Shown: in pieces, positions 8,277 through 18,100 of the stretch | Layout: every line of letters starts with the position of its first letter | Position numbering within the stretch: the stretch's first letter is position 1 | Assembly: GCA_017617315.1 (NCBI GenBank) | Contig: JAFZWM010000030.1 | Span: forward strand, 186,001 to 250,000 | Origin: Bacteroidaceae bacterium | GTDB taxonomy: Bacteria; Bacteroidota; Bacteroidia; Bacteroidales; Bacteroidaceae | Direction of reading: 5' to 3' | Length of the DNA: 64,000 bases | Translations under genes and position numbers: made by a program | Notes under the pieces: model-generated | What the model was told of the DNA's origin: nothing | Databases searched by the model: none | The model's input: only the letters and a program-made list of their open reading frames with translations

Positions 8277-8306
8277 CAAAAATACTATTTTTTTTTGACA
8301 AACAAA
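8277..8306 (-). promoter_or_regulatory. ridA promoter
   Basis: Minus strand: TTTG (8303-8306), an 18-nt spacer, TATTTTTG (8277-8284). Its upstream box lies inside the spacer of the opposing promoter. Confidence 0.7.
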
Positions 8307-8324
8307 AAGTTTATACTAATTTTG
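8294..8324 (+). promoter_or_regulatory. Promoter of the leader-type gene and TonB receptor
   Basis: TTTG at 8294-8297, a 19-nt spacer, TAATTTTG at 8317-8324. It is face-to-back with the ridA promoter and the two share about 13 bp. Confidence 0.7.
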
Positions 8325-8353
8325 CTGCGTTTTCATAAAAGGAAAACAGGAAA

Positions 8354-8794
8354 ATGAAAAAAACAGAGTCTAACAACCAAAAAGTTTTCACTTTTCATCA
8401 GTTCAGTAAAAAGGGCTATTCGGCCTTTGCAAGTCTGAGCAAGCGTATACATATAGGTGTGCTGAGTGCGCTCACCTTGACGTATGCTTGTCCGCAGACG
8501 GCAACAGCCATGATGAGCGTGGCCGGCGTTGAGTCTGAATCTGCCGATGAAATGGACGAATTCGATTTGGAAGAAGAACAGACAGGTCTGTGTCTTCTGG
8601 CGGAGGACGTTCTCCTCTGCAACAGCGTTGCCGAAGCTGCGCAACGCCATTTGTGTATTAAGCAAAAAATAAGAGATGTTGATATCGGAAACTCTACCTT
8701 GAATACTCAAAGGGCAGAGGCACGATGCGGAGTAGAGGTGTCTACCCTATCTTATTTAATATCAATATTTTTTCTTAATATACAAAACGACTAA
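8354..8794 (+). CDS. Small protein with a TonB-receptor-type extended N-terminus
   Basis: 146 aa. Residues 10-45 (VFTFHQFSKKGYSAFASL and on to IGVLSALTLTYA) match the extended signal segment that I know at the front of many Bacteroidales TonB-dependent receptors. After it comes an acidic stretch (ESADEMDEFDLEEEQ) like the start of a receptor plug, but the sequence then loses any receptor likeness. The stop codon abuts the receptor ATG (TAAATG), so the two are translationally coupled. It may be a true small protein, or the remnant of an earlier receptor N-terminus now out of use because the receptor has its own signal peptide. The short leader (about 25 nt) leaves no room for a cobalamin riboswitch. 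Confidence 0.55.
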   Translation: MKKTESNNQKVFTFHQFSKKGYSAFASLSKRIHIGVLSALTLTYACPQTATAMMSVAGVESESADEMDEFDLEEEQTGLCLLAEDVLLCNSVAEAAQRHLCIKQKIRDVDIGNSTLNTQRAEARCGVEVSTLSYLISIFFLNIQND

Positions 8795-10732
8795 ATGAAA
8801 AATAATTTTAAGTTGGCGACGATTCTCATAGGATTGTCTCCCCTATCTGTTGCTGCCCAGAATGTGGCAGAGTACAACATCGACGAAATTCAGGTAACAG
8901 GAACGCGAGCTCGCATGGATATGAAGAACTCCGTAAGAATGGTTCAAGTAATTGACCGTAAGCAGATTGAGACTTCATCGGCTCAGAGTGTAAACGACCT
9001 TCTGAAGCTTGTGGCTGGCGTAGATGTGCGTCAGCGAGGCACTTGCGGAGTTCAGACCGATGTAGGCGTGAACGGTGGCTCGAGCGACCAGATGACTCTC
9101 CTGCTCAACGGTGTGAACATCAGCAATCCGCAGACGGGACATCTTACCGTAGACCTTCCGGTTTCGGTTAATGATATTGAGCGCATCGAAGTTCTCGAAG
9201 GCGGAGCGTCGCGCATCTATGGCTCGTCGGCCTTCTGCGGAGCGATAAACATTGTTACCAAGCAGGAAAAGCGGAGCAACGTTGGAGTAAATCTGAGTGG
9301 CGGCTCGTTTGGCACGGTGGCTGGAGATGCGCACGTCTGCTACGTTTCTGGCGGAACGGCAAACCGCTTGAGCGGCGGGTATTCGAGAAGCGACGGCGGT
9401 ATGGAAAATAGCGACTTCAAGAAAGGCCAGCTGTTCTGGAACGGCGGATATCAGAGTCGCGATTTTGATGTAAAGTGGCAGGCTGGCTTCAGCAACATGC
9501 ACTACGGCGCAAACACCTTTTACAGCGCGGCTTACAACAATCAGTACGAGGAAAACAAGCGTCTGATGATGTCGGTTTCTGCCGAGACGAAAGGCAAGCT
9601 GCACTTCATGCCTTCGGTTTATTGGAATCGTTCGTACGACGATTATGTGCTGATTCGTACAAATCCGTCGGTTTATGAGAATTTCCATCAGGTTAATGTC
9701 TACGGAGCCGATTTGAGCGCGTATACCGACTGGCGTTTGGGCAAGACGGCTTTCGGCGTTGAGGTCAGAAACGAGGGCGTGTTGAGCAGCAGTTTGGGCA
9801 AACCGCTCGACGAGAAGATGTATGTCCGGATTCCGGGAAACGACGGTTTTTACACAAATGGCGACAATCGCACGAACATAAGCTGTTATCTTGAGCACAA
9901 CGTGATTCTCGACCGCATCACAATTTCTGCCGGACTTCTTGCCAATATGAATACTGCTCTCGATTATCGCTATCGCCTTTATCCAGGCGTTGATGTGGCT
10001 TGGCGACCAGTTTCGGGACTGAAACTGTATGCTTCGTTCAATCAGGCTCTGCGAATGCCTACGTTTACCGATTTGTATTACAAAAGTCCGACAATCAACG
10101 GAAATATCGGTCTGAAACCCGAGAAGAACTCCGATTTCACCGTTGGTGCGAGCTATTCAGGCCCAGCCTTTCAGGTGCAGGCTAAGGCTTTCTACCGTCA
10201 TGGTACGGACATGATTGATTGGGTTAAGTATAGTGCCGAAGATTCGTATCATTCAGCCAATTTCAACCTGAACAACATGGGCTTCGAAGTTGCGTCGGCC
10301 GTGAATTTCGGCGAGATGTGGGGCGAATCGTCTTTCTTGAAGAGGTTTTCGGCAGCATATTGCCACATTCATCAGGAGAGAAAGGACGATGCCGGAGTTT
10401 ATCGCAGCAACTACGCCATGGACTATCTGAAGCACAAGCTAACGGCATCTCTCACCCACCGCATTGTCCGAAACATCGAGGCTCAATGGGATTTCAGACT
10501 GAAGAACCGAAACGGCAGTTTTGAGAAATACGAAGGCGGAAAGACGACGGGCGTTCTGACTCCGTTCGGAACGTATGCCGTGCTCGACTTGAAAGTTGTG
10601 TGGCAGCATAAGAATTGCGGCATCTACGCTCAGGCAAGCAATCTGACAAACCACAAGTATTACGACTTGGCAAATGTTGAGCAGCCCGGCCTTTGGCTGA
10701 TGGGCGGCGTAAAGTGGAATCTTCCATTTTGA
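8795..10732 (+). CDS. TonB-dependent outer membrane receptor, BtuB-like
   Basis: 645 aa with an ordinary signal peptide (about 1-21), a plug domain at about 30-150 starting with DEIQVTGTRA, then VNDLLKLVAGVDVRQRG, GVNGGSSDQMTLLLNGVNI and IERIEVLEGGASRIYGSSAF, and a 22-strand barrel ending in aromatic NLPF. The length and the plug sequences resemble the vitamin B12 receptor BtuB and relatives of Bacteroidales. It takes up a scarce ligand across the outer membrane using TonB energy; cobalamin is plausible, but no cobalamin riboswitch or btu genes are nearby. There is no SusD partner and no carboxypeptidase-like N-terminal extension, which argues against a glycan-uptake role. Confidence 0.85.
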   Translation: MKNNFKLATILIGLSPLSVAAQNVAEYNIDEIQVTGTRARMDMKNSVRMVQVIDRKQIETSSAQSVNDLLKLVAGVDVRQRGTCGVQTDVGVNGGSSDQMTLLLNGVNISNPQTGHLTVDLPVSVNDIERIEVLEGGASRIYGSSAFCGAINIVTKQEKRSNVGVNLSGGSFGTVAGDAHVCYVSGGTANRLSGGYSRSDGGMENSDFKKGQLFWNGGYQSRDFDVKWQAGFSNMHYGANTFYSAAYNNQYEENKRLMMSVSAETKGKLHFMPSVYWNRSYDDYVLIRTNPSVYENFHQVNVYGADLSAYTDWRLGKTAFGVEVRNEGVLSSSLGKPLDEKMYVRIPGNDGFYTNGDNRTNISCYLEHNVILDRITISAGLLANMNTALDYRYRLYPGVDVAWRPVSGLKLYASFNQALRMPTFTDLYYKSPTINGNIGLKPEKNSDFTVGASYSGPAFQVQAKAFYRHGTDMIDWVKYSAEDSYHSANFNLNNMGFEVASAVNFGEMWGESSFLKRFSAAYCHIHQERKDDAGVYRSNYAMDYLKHKLTASLTHRIVRNIEAQWDFRLKNRNGSFEKYEGGKTTGVLTPFGTYAVLDLKVVWQHKNCGIYAQASNLTNHKYYDLANVEQPGLWLMGGVKWNLPF

Positions 10733-10790
10733 TTGTACGAATTCGTAATTTATTGATACTGTTGATGTAAATCAATCCTCAAACAGAATC

Positions 10791-10838
10791 AAGACGTCTT
10801 GCACGAATCCAGAATCTGGAAGGCAGGACGTCTTTTTT
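10791..10838 (+). terminator. Terminator of the TonB receptor unit
   Basis: AAGACGTCTTGC pairs with GCAGGACGTCTT (one wobble), with an inner CCAGA/TCTGG pairing, followed by a T-run. Confidence 0.85.
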
Positions 10839-10977
10839 ATTTGCAATATTCTTTGTTTGCATCATCGACTTTGCATTTTCCTATGCCTTCATTCTTCGAA
10901 ATGTTAAAAAATGGCGTTTTGGGTGCCAAGAGCATAAAACAGAGAGTTTTAAATTACGGTTAGTTCCCGATTTTTCG

Positions 10978-10985
10978 TACTTTTG
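10978..10985 (+). promoter_or_regulatory. -7 box of the secreted LRR gene
   Basis: TACTTTTG, 35 nt before the ATG at 11021; the upstream box is weak. Confidence 0.5.
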
Positions 10986-11020
10986 CAATAAGTAATCTAA
11001 GAACCATAATTTATTAAGCG

Positions 11021-11962
11021 ATGATCAACAAAATTAAGCACACTCGATGTGGTAACGAATTACTGCTTCTATTTGCTGTGTTTTGTAGTACTGCAAATGC
11101 TGAGAATTTCACATCTACATTTCCAAACACGAATCCAACCACGTTGTACGACGGCAACAATTCTACGGAGGTTACAAAAGAAGATCTTGAGAACGGTGTT
11201 AAGGACGAAAGAGGAGTTTTGTATAGCAAGGACGGCAAAAGACTGCTGAAGGCACCGGCAGACTTACGCGAGTATCGCGTGAAGGACCGCACCACGGTTA
11301 TCTGCGACAATGCCTTTAAGATGGAAACGGGTTTCGGGGCTAACTCAGAACTCCGGAAGGTGGTTATTCCGCCAAGCGTTACGACTATCGGCAATAGCGT
11401 TTTCACTTCGTGCAAGAATCTTGAAAACATCGAAGTCGAGACATCAAACATGTATTTCATGAGCGATGGCGGAATCTTGTTCTCGAGCGACAAAAAGAGA
11501 GTAATCTGTTTCCCTGCCGGAAAGCAGATGCTGAAATATGCAATTCCCGAAGGCGTTACAACTATCGAGAAAGAAGCCTTCTGTAATTGCGTGAGCCTCG
11601 AATCGCTTACACTTCCAAGTACGATTACGACGATTAAGGAGAAAGCCTTTTTCGATTGTGCAAGCGTCAAGACATTCGATATTCCAAATCGTGTTACGAC
11701 AATCGGCAAGAGCGCGTTCCGAGCATGCATCAACATAACGAGCATTACCGTTCCGCAGAGCGTTACAAGCATAAGCGACGAGGCTTTCCTTGGCTGCATG
11801 AGCCTAAAGACGGTAAAGCTTCCGCAGAATATCGACAGCATCGGCCTTAAGGTTTTTGCCGGATGCCGAAGTCTGGAAACCATCATCATTCCGAGGGGAA
11901 CTTCTGAAAAGTTCCGCAGTATGCTTGCCGAGAATCTACATTCGAAACTAAGAGAAGAATAA
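11021..11962 (+). CDS. Secreted leucine-rich repeat protein (BspA/LRR_5 type)
   Basis: 313 aa. A hydrophobic segment ending FCSTANAE (about residues 12-29) looks like a signal peptide with a charged N-region. From about residue 105 the chain is a run of roughly 23-residue repeats of the form IPxxVTTIGxxAFxxCxxLxxI (for example VTTIGNSVFTSCKNLENI and VTTIGKSAFRACINITSI), the BspA-like LRR_5 pattern typical of Bacteroidales surface proteins that bind host or bacterial partners. About eight repeats are present; no C-terminal sorting domain is seen. It is a single-gene unit ending at a strong terminator. Confidence 0.82.
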   Translation: MINKIKHTRCGNELLLLFAVFCSTANAENFTSTFPNTNPTTLYDGNNSTEVTKEDLENGVKDERGVLYSKDGKRLLKAPADLREYRVKDRTTVICDNAFKMETGFGANSELRKVVIPPSVTTIGNSVFTSCKNLENIEVETSNMYFMSDGGILFSSDKKRVICFPAGKQMLKYAIPEGVTTIEKEAFCNCVSLESLTLPSTITTIKEKAFFDCASVKTFDIPNRVTTIGKSAFRACINITSITVPQSVTSISDEAFLGCMSLKTVKLPQNIDSIGLKVFAGCRSLETIIIPRGTSEKFRSMLAENLHSKLREE

Positions 11963-11966
11963 ACAT

Positions 11967-12009
11967 AAAGAAGGCGATGAACATCAGAATTCATCGCCTT
12001 CTTTTTTTT
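11967..12009. terminator. Bidirectional terminator between LRR and XRE genes
   Basis: AAAGAAGGCGATGAA and TTCATCGCCTTCTTT form a perfect 15-bp stem with an 8-nt loop and a T-run on the plus strand. Confidence 0.9.
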
Positions 12010-12019
12010 GAGAGAATCT

Positions 12020-12376
12020 TTATTTCTTGTCGCCGTTCTCGATAATCTTCAGCAGTCGCTCGTTGATAGACTCGATTCTTTTGAGGTGCTCCTTCAGAAT
12101 CTTGTTCTCGAGTTCGAGGTTTGACTGATAGATTGCCTGATTTTGCTCGTTGGCAACGGCTGCAACATCCTTTGTTTCTTCCTCAACATCTTCCTCGTGG
12201 AATACTGTTACCGGAACTTCGAGTGCTCTTGCAATTCGTTCGAGCACTCTTGGGCTTGTTGTGTTCAATTTAATAATTCTCGATAGCCTTGTAGGAGTTA
12301 TTCCTGCGTCAACGGCAACCTGCTTGAGAGTAATTCTCTTTGTTGCGGCTATTGATTTTATCTTTGTCAGATTCAT
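12020..12376 (-). CDS. XRE-family (Cro/CI-type) helix-turn-helix regulator
   Basis: 118 aa. Residues about 5-60 form a HTH_3 domain (ITLKQVAVDAGITPTRLSRII then TTSPRVLERIARALEVPVTVF). An acidic linker (EEDVEEETKD) follows, then a heptad-rich tail (about 80-115, NLELENKILKEHLKRIESINERL) predicted to be a coiled coil for dimerisation. It binds DNA in the cytosol; the target is unknown. It lies 68 nt downstream of the beta-helix gene on the same strand with no terminator seen between them, so it may be read from the same transcript. Confidence 0.82.
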   Translation of the reverse strand: MNLTKIKSIAATKRITLKQVAVDAGITPTRLSRIIKLNTTSPRVLERIARALEVPVTVFHEEDVEEETKDVAAVANEQNQAIYQSNLELENKILKEHLKRIESINERLLKIIENGDKK

Positions 12377-12444
12377 AAAAAATTGTTTTATATATTTACG
12401 TTTTTTTATTGTTATCGGCGTGCTGTGCGCCGCTCTCTCCTATC

Positions 12445-14928
12445 CTACTTCCAGTCGAGCTTCAGACCCTTTATCACGATGCCCGAACCGCCAATAGAGC
12501 CTGTGTGCTGAAGTCCGAAACCGCCGAATGTCGATGGCTCAACCATTGCCGTGATTGTGCCTTCTGCCGGTATTCCGAGGGTTTCGTATGGTACTTGCAC
12601 CTTGTTTGTAAGGCTTGCTGTTAGCTTTTTGCCCTTCATCTCAACGCTTATGTGGCATCCTCTGCGGAATCCAGTAACTGCAACAGGGTCGCAAACCTTT
12701 TCATATTCGCCGTTAGTATACTTCAGGAACACCATCTTTACGGCATGGTTGTAATCCTTGTCGCGGAATATTCGGAGTGCATATCCGGTGTTTGTACGGT
12801 TGTTGTACATGATGTACAAATCCATGTACTGTCCGTTGCTTCCGGCGAATCCCTGACCAATCTCCTTGCAAGGGTCAATATCGAGCTGGATGGACATTGT
12901 CTTGTACTCGATGTGGCTTGCCGGAGTGAACATCATTCTTGCGCCTCGGTGTGCGAGTGTGAGTCCGTATGAGTTTGCCGCGCCGTCTGCTCCCATGTCG
13001 TAGAGCCATACGAGCGAGTCTTGGCGCTCAACCGGCCATTTGTACTCCTTTGTGTCGGCAGGCTTGTTAACGGTCATGGTCCAAACGCCGTCTACGATGT
13101 CGGGTTGCACCAGAGTTGGGAGATACTTCACGTTTACGTCGTAGCTAATCTGCTTTGGCGCGTTGTGGATAACATCCGATGTGTAGCTCCAAACCTGAGG
13201 GTTGGCTTCGCATCGCTGATGCTTGGTTGCAATCGATGCCTTGATGATGTAGCCCTCGTCGGCACGGGTAAGTTTGTATCTGTTATGCGGTTCGCCAACC
13301 ACGTTTGTCGTGGCTGTCAGATACCACTTGTCCTTTACTGGCTTTCCGTCCTTGTCTTTAACGCATCTGTACCATTTAATCACACTCTCGTCGCGCAGTC
13401 CGCTTTGCAGATTCAGTTTGTAGTTAAGAACCAGCTCGTCCTTTACCCTCTTTAGCTCAGGAGTCTTGGTAAACTCTGGCGGAGGAAGCTGCCGCGGATA
13501 GATGTTGATTCTGGATGACGATTCGAGTCCGTTTGCCGATGTTACCTTAATGAAGGCTACGTTCTTCTCGTTTTCGTTCTCCTTTATTCCTTTTACGGTA
13601 CATTTGCCTTGGTCGTCCTGCGTAATTCGCAGATATTCTTTGTATGAAGGTTTTTCGAAATCCCATGTCAGTTTTACCGGCATCGGGTTAATGAGGTCTG
13701 AGAACATGTAAGCTTTTGCTCCGATGTTAACCTCGTCTACTTCGTTCTCCAACTGTATACGTCGCTGTGTTACAGACAATAGCGTTGGCATTTTCTTCAA
13801 TCCCTCTGTGTTCTGCTTCGTTGGATTCCAGTCGTCCTCTCCGCGCATCAGGTTGAATATGTTGTATGTTCCGTCTGCCAGTTTGTATGCTCTGAGCAGA
13901 GGCTTGTTGGTTATGTCGACCGGAATCCATGGACCTACCCAAAGTTTCATCGAGTCGCCGTTAACCGTATTGTTTGACAGATATGCTCGCATGTCAATCT
14001 GGCCTACCTGAGTCCAGTATATCAGTTCGTGTCTCAGGTTCGTAACCTTCCAGCGACAGTCAATCATCGTTGCCGGACCGCCCCTGCGCATTACGAAAGG
14101 CTTGTATTCGTCGGTCTTGAAGTCGCAGTTCAAGAACACAACTCCTGTCTGCATCGGACTGTACAGCGGTTTGTCCGTGTTGAACGTGAACTTGCAGTTC
14201 AGGAATACCGCATTTGCCGGGAGCGAGTTTTCTCCGCAGATGATTGAGCAGTTTTCGAGGAAATGTCTTCCGCCGTTTACGATGTTAAACGGACTCGTAT
14301 TCTTTCCGCCCTTAAAGATGCAGTTTTTAAGGTGAATGCGGTCGCCCCTTACAATCGCAATCTTTGCACCCGTCTGCCTTTCCGTTCTCTTCTCGTGATC
14401 GAGGTCGTGGTTTCGGTTATAAACGAGGTTGATGGAGCAGAAGTTTCCGAAGGTCAGATCCTCCATCGTGAGGTCGTCGCCCACCCAGTCGAACATTGTG
14501 TACATTCGGTCTGCGCCGTATGCTTCTCCTCGGTTTCCTGCAATTACTACATCTTCCGGATTGCCGGTTATTCCTATCATGCTGATATTTCCAGCCTTTA
14601 CTTCTATGCTGCTCGCTACTCCGCTGTTCGGGTTTTCAGGCTTGATAATCCTGTTGTCGTCTTTGTCGTCAACCCAGTAAACGTTTGGCGAGAAAAATAT
14701 CTTTATCTTCTTCTTCAATCCGCCCTTGCGTACTTTTTCGGCAGTCTTCAGAGCATCTTTTACGTTGTCGAAGACATATTTGTCAGCCTCATTATCAAGT
14801 GCCAAGTCAACAAGATAGATAGAATCACATGTTGTTAATTTTTCTGTTCTGTATGTAAATCTATGTTGAGCAGAGGCGCTATTTGATAGTAAAAAGTTTG
14901 CAAGAATAGCCAAAAAAAGTCTTTTCAT
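12445..14928 (-). CDS. Large secreted beta-helix protein, pectinesterase-like fold
   Basis: About 827 aa from ATG 14928 (MKRLFLAILANFLLSNSASAQ, a clean signal peptide); an ATG four codons upstream at 14940 is also possible. Residues about 30-400 resemble the right-handed parallel beta-helix of pectin methylesterases: DNVKDALKTAEK, IKIFFSPNVYWVDD, ISMIGITGNPEDVVIAGNRGEAYG, LTMEDLTFGNFCSIN, with many short strand repeats. The CE8 catalytic motifs (QAVAL, QDTL, DFIFG, LGRPW) are not visible, so esterase activity is doubtful. The C-terminal half contains an Ig-like segment (about 510-590) and a jelly-roll-like segment. It is likely an extracellular or periplasmic carbohydrate-binding or -modifying protein, function unknown. 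Confidence 0.75.
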   Translation of the reverse strand: MKRLFLAILANFLLSNSASAQHRFTYRTEKLTTCDSIYLVDLALDNEADKYVFDNVKDALKTAEKVRKGGLKKKIKIFFSPNVYWVDDKDDNRIIKPENPNSGVASSIEVKAGNISMIGITGNPEDVVIAGNRGEAYGADRMYTMFDWVGDDLTMEDLTFGNFCSINLVYNRNHDLDHEKRTERQTGAKIAIVRGDRIHLKNCIFKGGKNTSPFNIVNGGRHFLENCSIICGENSLPANAVFLNCKFTFNTDKPLYSPMQTGVVFLNCDFKTDEYKPFVMRRGGPATMIDCRWKVTNLRHELIYWTQVGQIDMRAYLSNNTVNGDSMKLWVGPWIPVDITNKPLLRAYKLADGTYNIFNLMRGEDDWNPTKQNTEGLKKMPTLLSVTQRRIQLENEVDEVNIGAKAYMFSDLINPMPVKLTWDFEKPSYKEYLRITQDDQGKCTVKGIKENENEKNVAFIKVTSANGLESSSRINIYPRQLPPPEFTKTPELKRVKDELVLNYKLNLQSGLRDESVIKWYRCVKDKDGKPVKDKWYLTATTNVVGEPHNRYKLTRADEGYIIKASIATKHQRCEANPQVWSYTSDVIHNAPKQISYDVNVKYLPTLVQPDIVDGVWTMTVNKPADTKEYKWPVERQDSLVWLYDMGADGAANSYGLTLAHRGARMMFTPASHIEYKTMSIQLDIDPCKEIGQGFAGSNGQYMDLYIMYNNRTNTGYALRIFRDKDYNHAVKMVFLKYTNGEYEKVCDPVAVTGFRRGCHISVEMKGKKLTASLTNKVQVPYETLGIPAEGTITAMVEPSTFGGFGLQHTGSIGGSGIVIKGLKLDWK

Positions 14929-14989
14929 ATTATCACACATTTGATGTTACAATTTATCGTGGTTTTATATTTCTTTTATCTAAACTGCA

Positions 14990-14997
14990 CAAATATA
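14990..14997 (-). promoter_or_regulatory. -7 box of the beta-helix gene
   Basis: TATATTTG on the minus strand, about 50-60 nt upstream of the start codons. Confidence 0.5.
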
Positions 14998-15100
14998 AAA
15001 AATATTTTAAAATAAAAAGTTAAAAAATGTAAAAATTTGAATTTTGTGCGATTTTTTTATTGAAAAAGACCATTTTTGCCATCTTTATAGCATCTTACGG

Positions 15101-18100
15101 CTACGAAATAATTTGTCGGAGCACCTCAACTGCCGTCTCGACAGTCGGGATGTTTTTGATGATGATGCTGCGTTTTCCTGCGCCCGATTCCCTAAGCTGG
15201 CACCTGCGCGGATTGACTGTAATATAGTTGATAATCTTTCCGAACTCCTCGCTCTGGAAGTACGGACTTTCCGTATTGCTTACGAAGTAGAGGCTCATGC
15301 TGCCCTGCTTGAGCAGGATGCGTTCGATGCCGAGCTGCTTGCCTATGCGCTTGAGGGGAACCAGACGCATGAGCTCCAAGCCTTCCTGCGGCACTTTTCC
15401 GAAGCGGTCTTCGAGCCGTTTTTTGTAAGCCTCTACCTGCTCGTCGGTTTCAAGTCCGTCGAGTTCGCGGTAGAGCAACATTCGCTCGCTGCTGCTTGGA
15501 ATGTACAGTTCGTGGAAGAGCATTTCGATGTCGCTTTCGATGTTACATTCGGTTACATATTCCGAAGCCTTGATGTCTTTCTGCGCCTCCTCGGCATAGA
15601 GGTCGGCAAACTCGTCGTTTTTCAGTTCCTTTACCGCCTCTTTCAGGATTTTCTGATAAGTCTCGTAACCGAGGTCGGCGATGAATCCGCTTTGTTCTGC
15701 GCCAAGCATGTTGCCAGCTCCGCGGATGTCGAGGTCTTGCATGGCGATGTGTATTCCGCTGCCGAGGTCGGAGAAGTTCTCGATGGCCTGAAGACGGCGG
15801 CGCGACTCCTGAGGAAGTACGCTAAGAGGCGGCGCGAGCAGATAGCAGAACGCCTTTTTGTTGCTTCGTCCCACACGTCCGCGCATCTGATGCAGGTCGC
15901 TCAGTCCGAAGTGCTGCGCCTGATTTATGATGATGGTGTTGGCGTTCGGAATGTCGATGCCGCTCTCGATAATCGTGGTAGACAGCAGAACATCGTAGTC
16001 GTAGTTGACAAAGTCGTAAATTATCTGCTCCAGCTGTTCGGGAGGCATCTGGCCGTGCGCCACGCACACTCTGGCCTCGGGAACATATTGGTTTATCAGT
16101 TTCTCAATCTCAACAAGACCGTTTATGCGGTTGTTTACGAAATATACCTGTCCGTTTCGGCTCAGTTCAAACTTTATGGCATCGGCAATAACCTCGTGGC
16201 CGTAGGTGTGCAGCTCGGTCTGGATAGGATATCTGTTTGGCGGCGGAGTCTGGATTACCGACAAGTCTCTTGCTCCGATGAGCGAGAACTGAAGCGTGCG
16301 CGGAATAGGCGTTGCTGACATCGTGAGCGTGTCTACGTTGGTCTTTATCTGGCGCAGCTTCTCTTTGGTGCTTACGCCAAACTTCTGTTCCTCGTCGATG
16401 ATGAGCAGACCCAAGTCCTTGAACTTTACGCTTTTGCCTATGAGCTTATGTGTTCCGACAACGATATTAACCTCGCCGGTAGCAAGTTTCCTTATTATCT
16501 CCTTTGTGTCGGCGGCAGTCCGGGCGCGGCTAAGATATTCTACGGTTACGGGGAAATCCTTCATTCGTTTCTTGAACGACTGAAAATGCTGATATGCCAA
16601 TACTGTTGTAGGCACAAGCACGGCAACCTGCTTGTTGTCGCAGCAAGCCTTGAATGCCGCGCGCATGGCAATCTCGGTCTTTCCGAAGCCCACATCGCCG
16701 CAGATTAGACGATCCATCGGAGTATCCTTCTCCATGTCCGCCTTTACATCGTTGGTAGCCTTCAGCTGGTCGGGAGTGTCCTCGTAGAGGAAGCTTGCCT
16801 CCAGCTCGTGCTGCATAAAGGTGTCGGCACTAAAGGCGAATCCCTTTTCTTCCTTGCGCTTGGAGTACAGTTTTATAAGGTCTCGGGCGATGTCCTTAAT
16901 CTTCGTCTTCGTCCTGTCCTTCAGCTTCTCCCATGCTCCTGTGCCGAGTTTGTTGAGACGTGGTGGCTCACCGTCTTTGCTCTTGTACTTGCTCACCTTG
17001 TGCAACGAGTGGATGCTTACGAACACTACGTCGTTGTTGCCGTACAAGAGCTTTATCATCTCCTGCGTCTTGTCGCCGTTAGGCACGCGGACTAGGCCTG
17101 CAAACTGCCCTATTCCGTGGTCAACGTGTACGACGTAGTCGCCAGGCTCAAACTGGTTTATCTCCTTGAGCGAGAGAGCGACCTTGCCGCTTCGTGCCTT
17201 GTCGCTTCGCAGATTATACTTGTGGAAACGGTCGAACAGCTGATGGTCGGTAAAGAAGCACGCCTTAAGAATGTTGTCAGAATATCCCGAATGGATAGTC
17301 TTCTCGATGCCCGTGAATTCAATCTTTCTGCCTCGCGAACTGAGTTCCTCGAAGATGCTGCCCAGACGCTCAATCTGCTTCTTGCTGTCGGCAAGAATAT
17401 ATAAGGTATAGCCCTTGTCGAGATATTCGCTAAAACACGAATACACAAGGTCGAAATTCTTGTGGAAGATAGGCTGCTCGGTTGTATCGAACGATATGAT
17501 GGCATCGTACAACTTTGTTTTCGTCATGCTTACGCCGTACTCAATCTTGCGGAAATCGAGCATGTCGTGCGCCAGTTCCGAGCCTTTCATTAGCAGTTTG
17601 TCCTTGCGGATGTCCTCGCCCTGCTCTATTACAGCCTGCTTTACGAATCCCTCTTCGTAGATTCGGTCTACAAACTCGGCTATGTAATCATCGTCGCGCA
17701 TTACGAGCCATGAATCCTGCCCTACGAACCTGAAGAACGAGATGCCGTCGGTCTCGCTTCCGTTCAGTTCGGGCACGATTGTTACAGAATCGCGCTTCTC
17801 GCTTGAAAGCTGACTCTGTACGTCGAAGATTCTGATGCTGTCTATCTCGTCGCCGAAGAAATCGATGCGGTACGGATATTCAGATGAGAACGAGAAAATG
17901 TCGAGTATTCCGCCTCGCACGGCAAACTGCCCTGGTTCGTACACATAGTCGGTACGCTGGAATCCGAAGTCGATGAGCCTCTTCTCTATCTCGCTCATGC
18001 TGTAGCTCTCGCCCACCTTCATCTGGAACATCTGCTGCTGCATGTCGTCCTTTGATATCACCTTTTCGGCAAGAGCCTCGGGATAGGTAACAATCATCAG

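Noticed and set aside
8325-8353. Cobalamin riboswitch before the TonB receptor unit
   Set aside because: The predicted leader is about 25 nt, too short for any riboswitch.
15044-16318. 424-codon plus-strand open frame inside mfd
   Set aside because: Antisense shadow of the translocase domain of Mfd; leucine/valine-rich and without motifs.
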